Both the position numbers and the translations under genes were made by a program. The notes beneath the pieces were generated by a model. That model made no database searches, was not told where the DNA came from, and worked only from the letters and a program-made list of their open reading frames with translations. A stretch of 5,988 nucleotides of DNA from CAZUSP01 sp964623505 (GTDB taxonomy: Bacteria; Patescibacteriota; Minisyncoccia; Minisyncoccales; UBA1441): positions 1 to 5,988 of the forward strand of contig CAZUSP010000022.1 of NCBI GenBank assembly GCA_964623505.1, in the 5' to 3' direction. This document shows positions 5,856 to 5,988 of this stretch, one piece after another (within the stretch, counting starts at the first letter, position 1; each line of letters opens with the position of its first letter).

Positions 5856-5988
5856 TTAAACTGAAATCCAGGGATAATGCTTTCTAACTTTATCTTTGAG
5901 ATCGCTCGGTTTAACAACCCCCTGCTCGGTAATGTAGCCCGTGACCAGTTCGGCCGGAATGCGATCAAAAGCGTAATTGATTATTTGA
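5856..5988 (-). CDS. e2b2: Ribose-1,5-bisphosphate isomerase, e2b2 (eIF2B-like) family, C-terminal end (partial)
   Basis: Only the last 43 codons before a TAA are inside the window; the gene begins beyond the right edge. The visible text IINYAFDRIPAELVTGYITE, followed by QGVVKPSDL, is the C-terminal signature of the eIF2B/MtnA/ribose-1,5-bisphosphate isomerase superfamily, where relatives read 'NPAFD-TP-LI-AIITE-G'. The tail alone cannot separate the isomerase from methylthioribose-1-phosphate isomerase. The genes that follow, RuBisCO 2 nt away and then AMP phosphorylase, match the AMP pathway in which this isomerase makes the RuBisCO substrate, so that is the preferred call. The operon promoter must lie upstream, outside the window. 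Confidence 0.75.
   Translation of the reverse strand, partial: QIINYAFDRIPAELVTGYITEQGVVKPSDLKDKVRKHYPWISV

Noticed and set aside
2503..5955. A 13-nt exact repeat, gaccagttcggcc, near 2503 and near 5943.
   Set aside because: Both copies encode the residues AELV in unrelated genes (udg and isomerase C-termini); same codons by chance, with no flanking similarity.

Overview
The window holds seven protein-coding genes (two cut by the window edges) in three transcription blocks. They lie end to end with almost no free DNA. Gene content, dense packing with 2-14 nt gaps or overlaps, weak Shine-Dalgarno signals and an archaeal-type AMP/RuBisCO pathway beside bacterial trxA-trxB genes all suggest a bacterium of the Candidate Phyla Radiation (Patescibacteria), probably from a metagenome assembly. 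This assignment is an inference. A DPANN archaeon is less likely because sigma70-like promoter boxes are visible. UGA is a normal stop at the ends of trxA, trxB, deoA and the uracil-DNA glycosylase gene, so the UGA=Gly code of Gracilibacteria/Absconditabacteria does not fit.

Block 1 (minus strand, 1-1162) has a small cytosolic protein resembling PocR/GAF-type ligand-binding domains (608-1162). It overlaps by 8 nt a membrane-anchored ComEC-type metallo-beta-lactamase-fold protein (1-615), which runs off the left edge. The only real intergenic stretch (1163-1249) lies upstream and carries back-to-back promoter-like elements whose -35 boxes overlap.

Block 2 (plus strand, 1250-2505) is a thioredoxin gene and a thioredoxin reductase gene overlapping by ATGA, a complete NADPH-dependent disulfide-reducing pair. 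Its 3' end overlaps the 3' end of block 3 by 17 nt.

Block 3 (minus strand, transcribed from 5988 down to 2489) is an AMP-salvage operon: the C-terminal end of an e2b2-family ribose-1,5-bisphosphate isomerase, RuBisCO large subunit, AMP phosphorylase, then a family 4 uracil-DNA glycosylase. In the known pathway AMP phosphorylase makes adenine and ribose 1,5-bisphosphate, the isomerase makes ribulose 1,5-bisphosphate, and RuBisCO adds CO2 to give two 3-phosphoglycerates.

The most notable observation is that the RuBisCO keeps nearly every recognisable active-site residue but has arginine (codon AGA, 5320-5322) where the universally required carbamylated lysine should be. Either this enzyme departs from classical RuBisCO chemistry, or the site is a single-base error or mutation.
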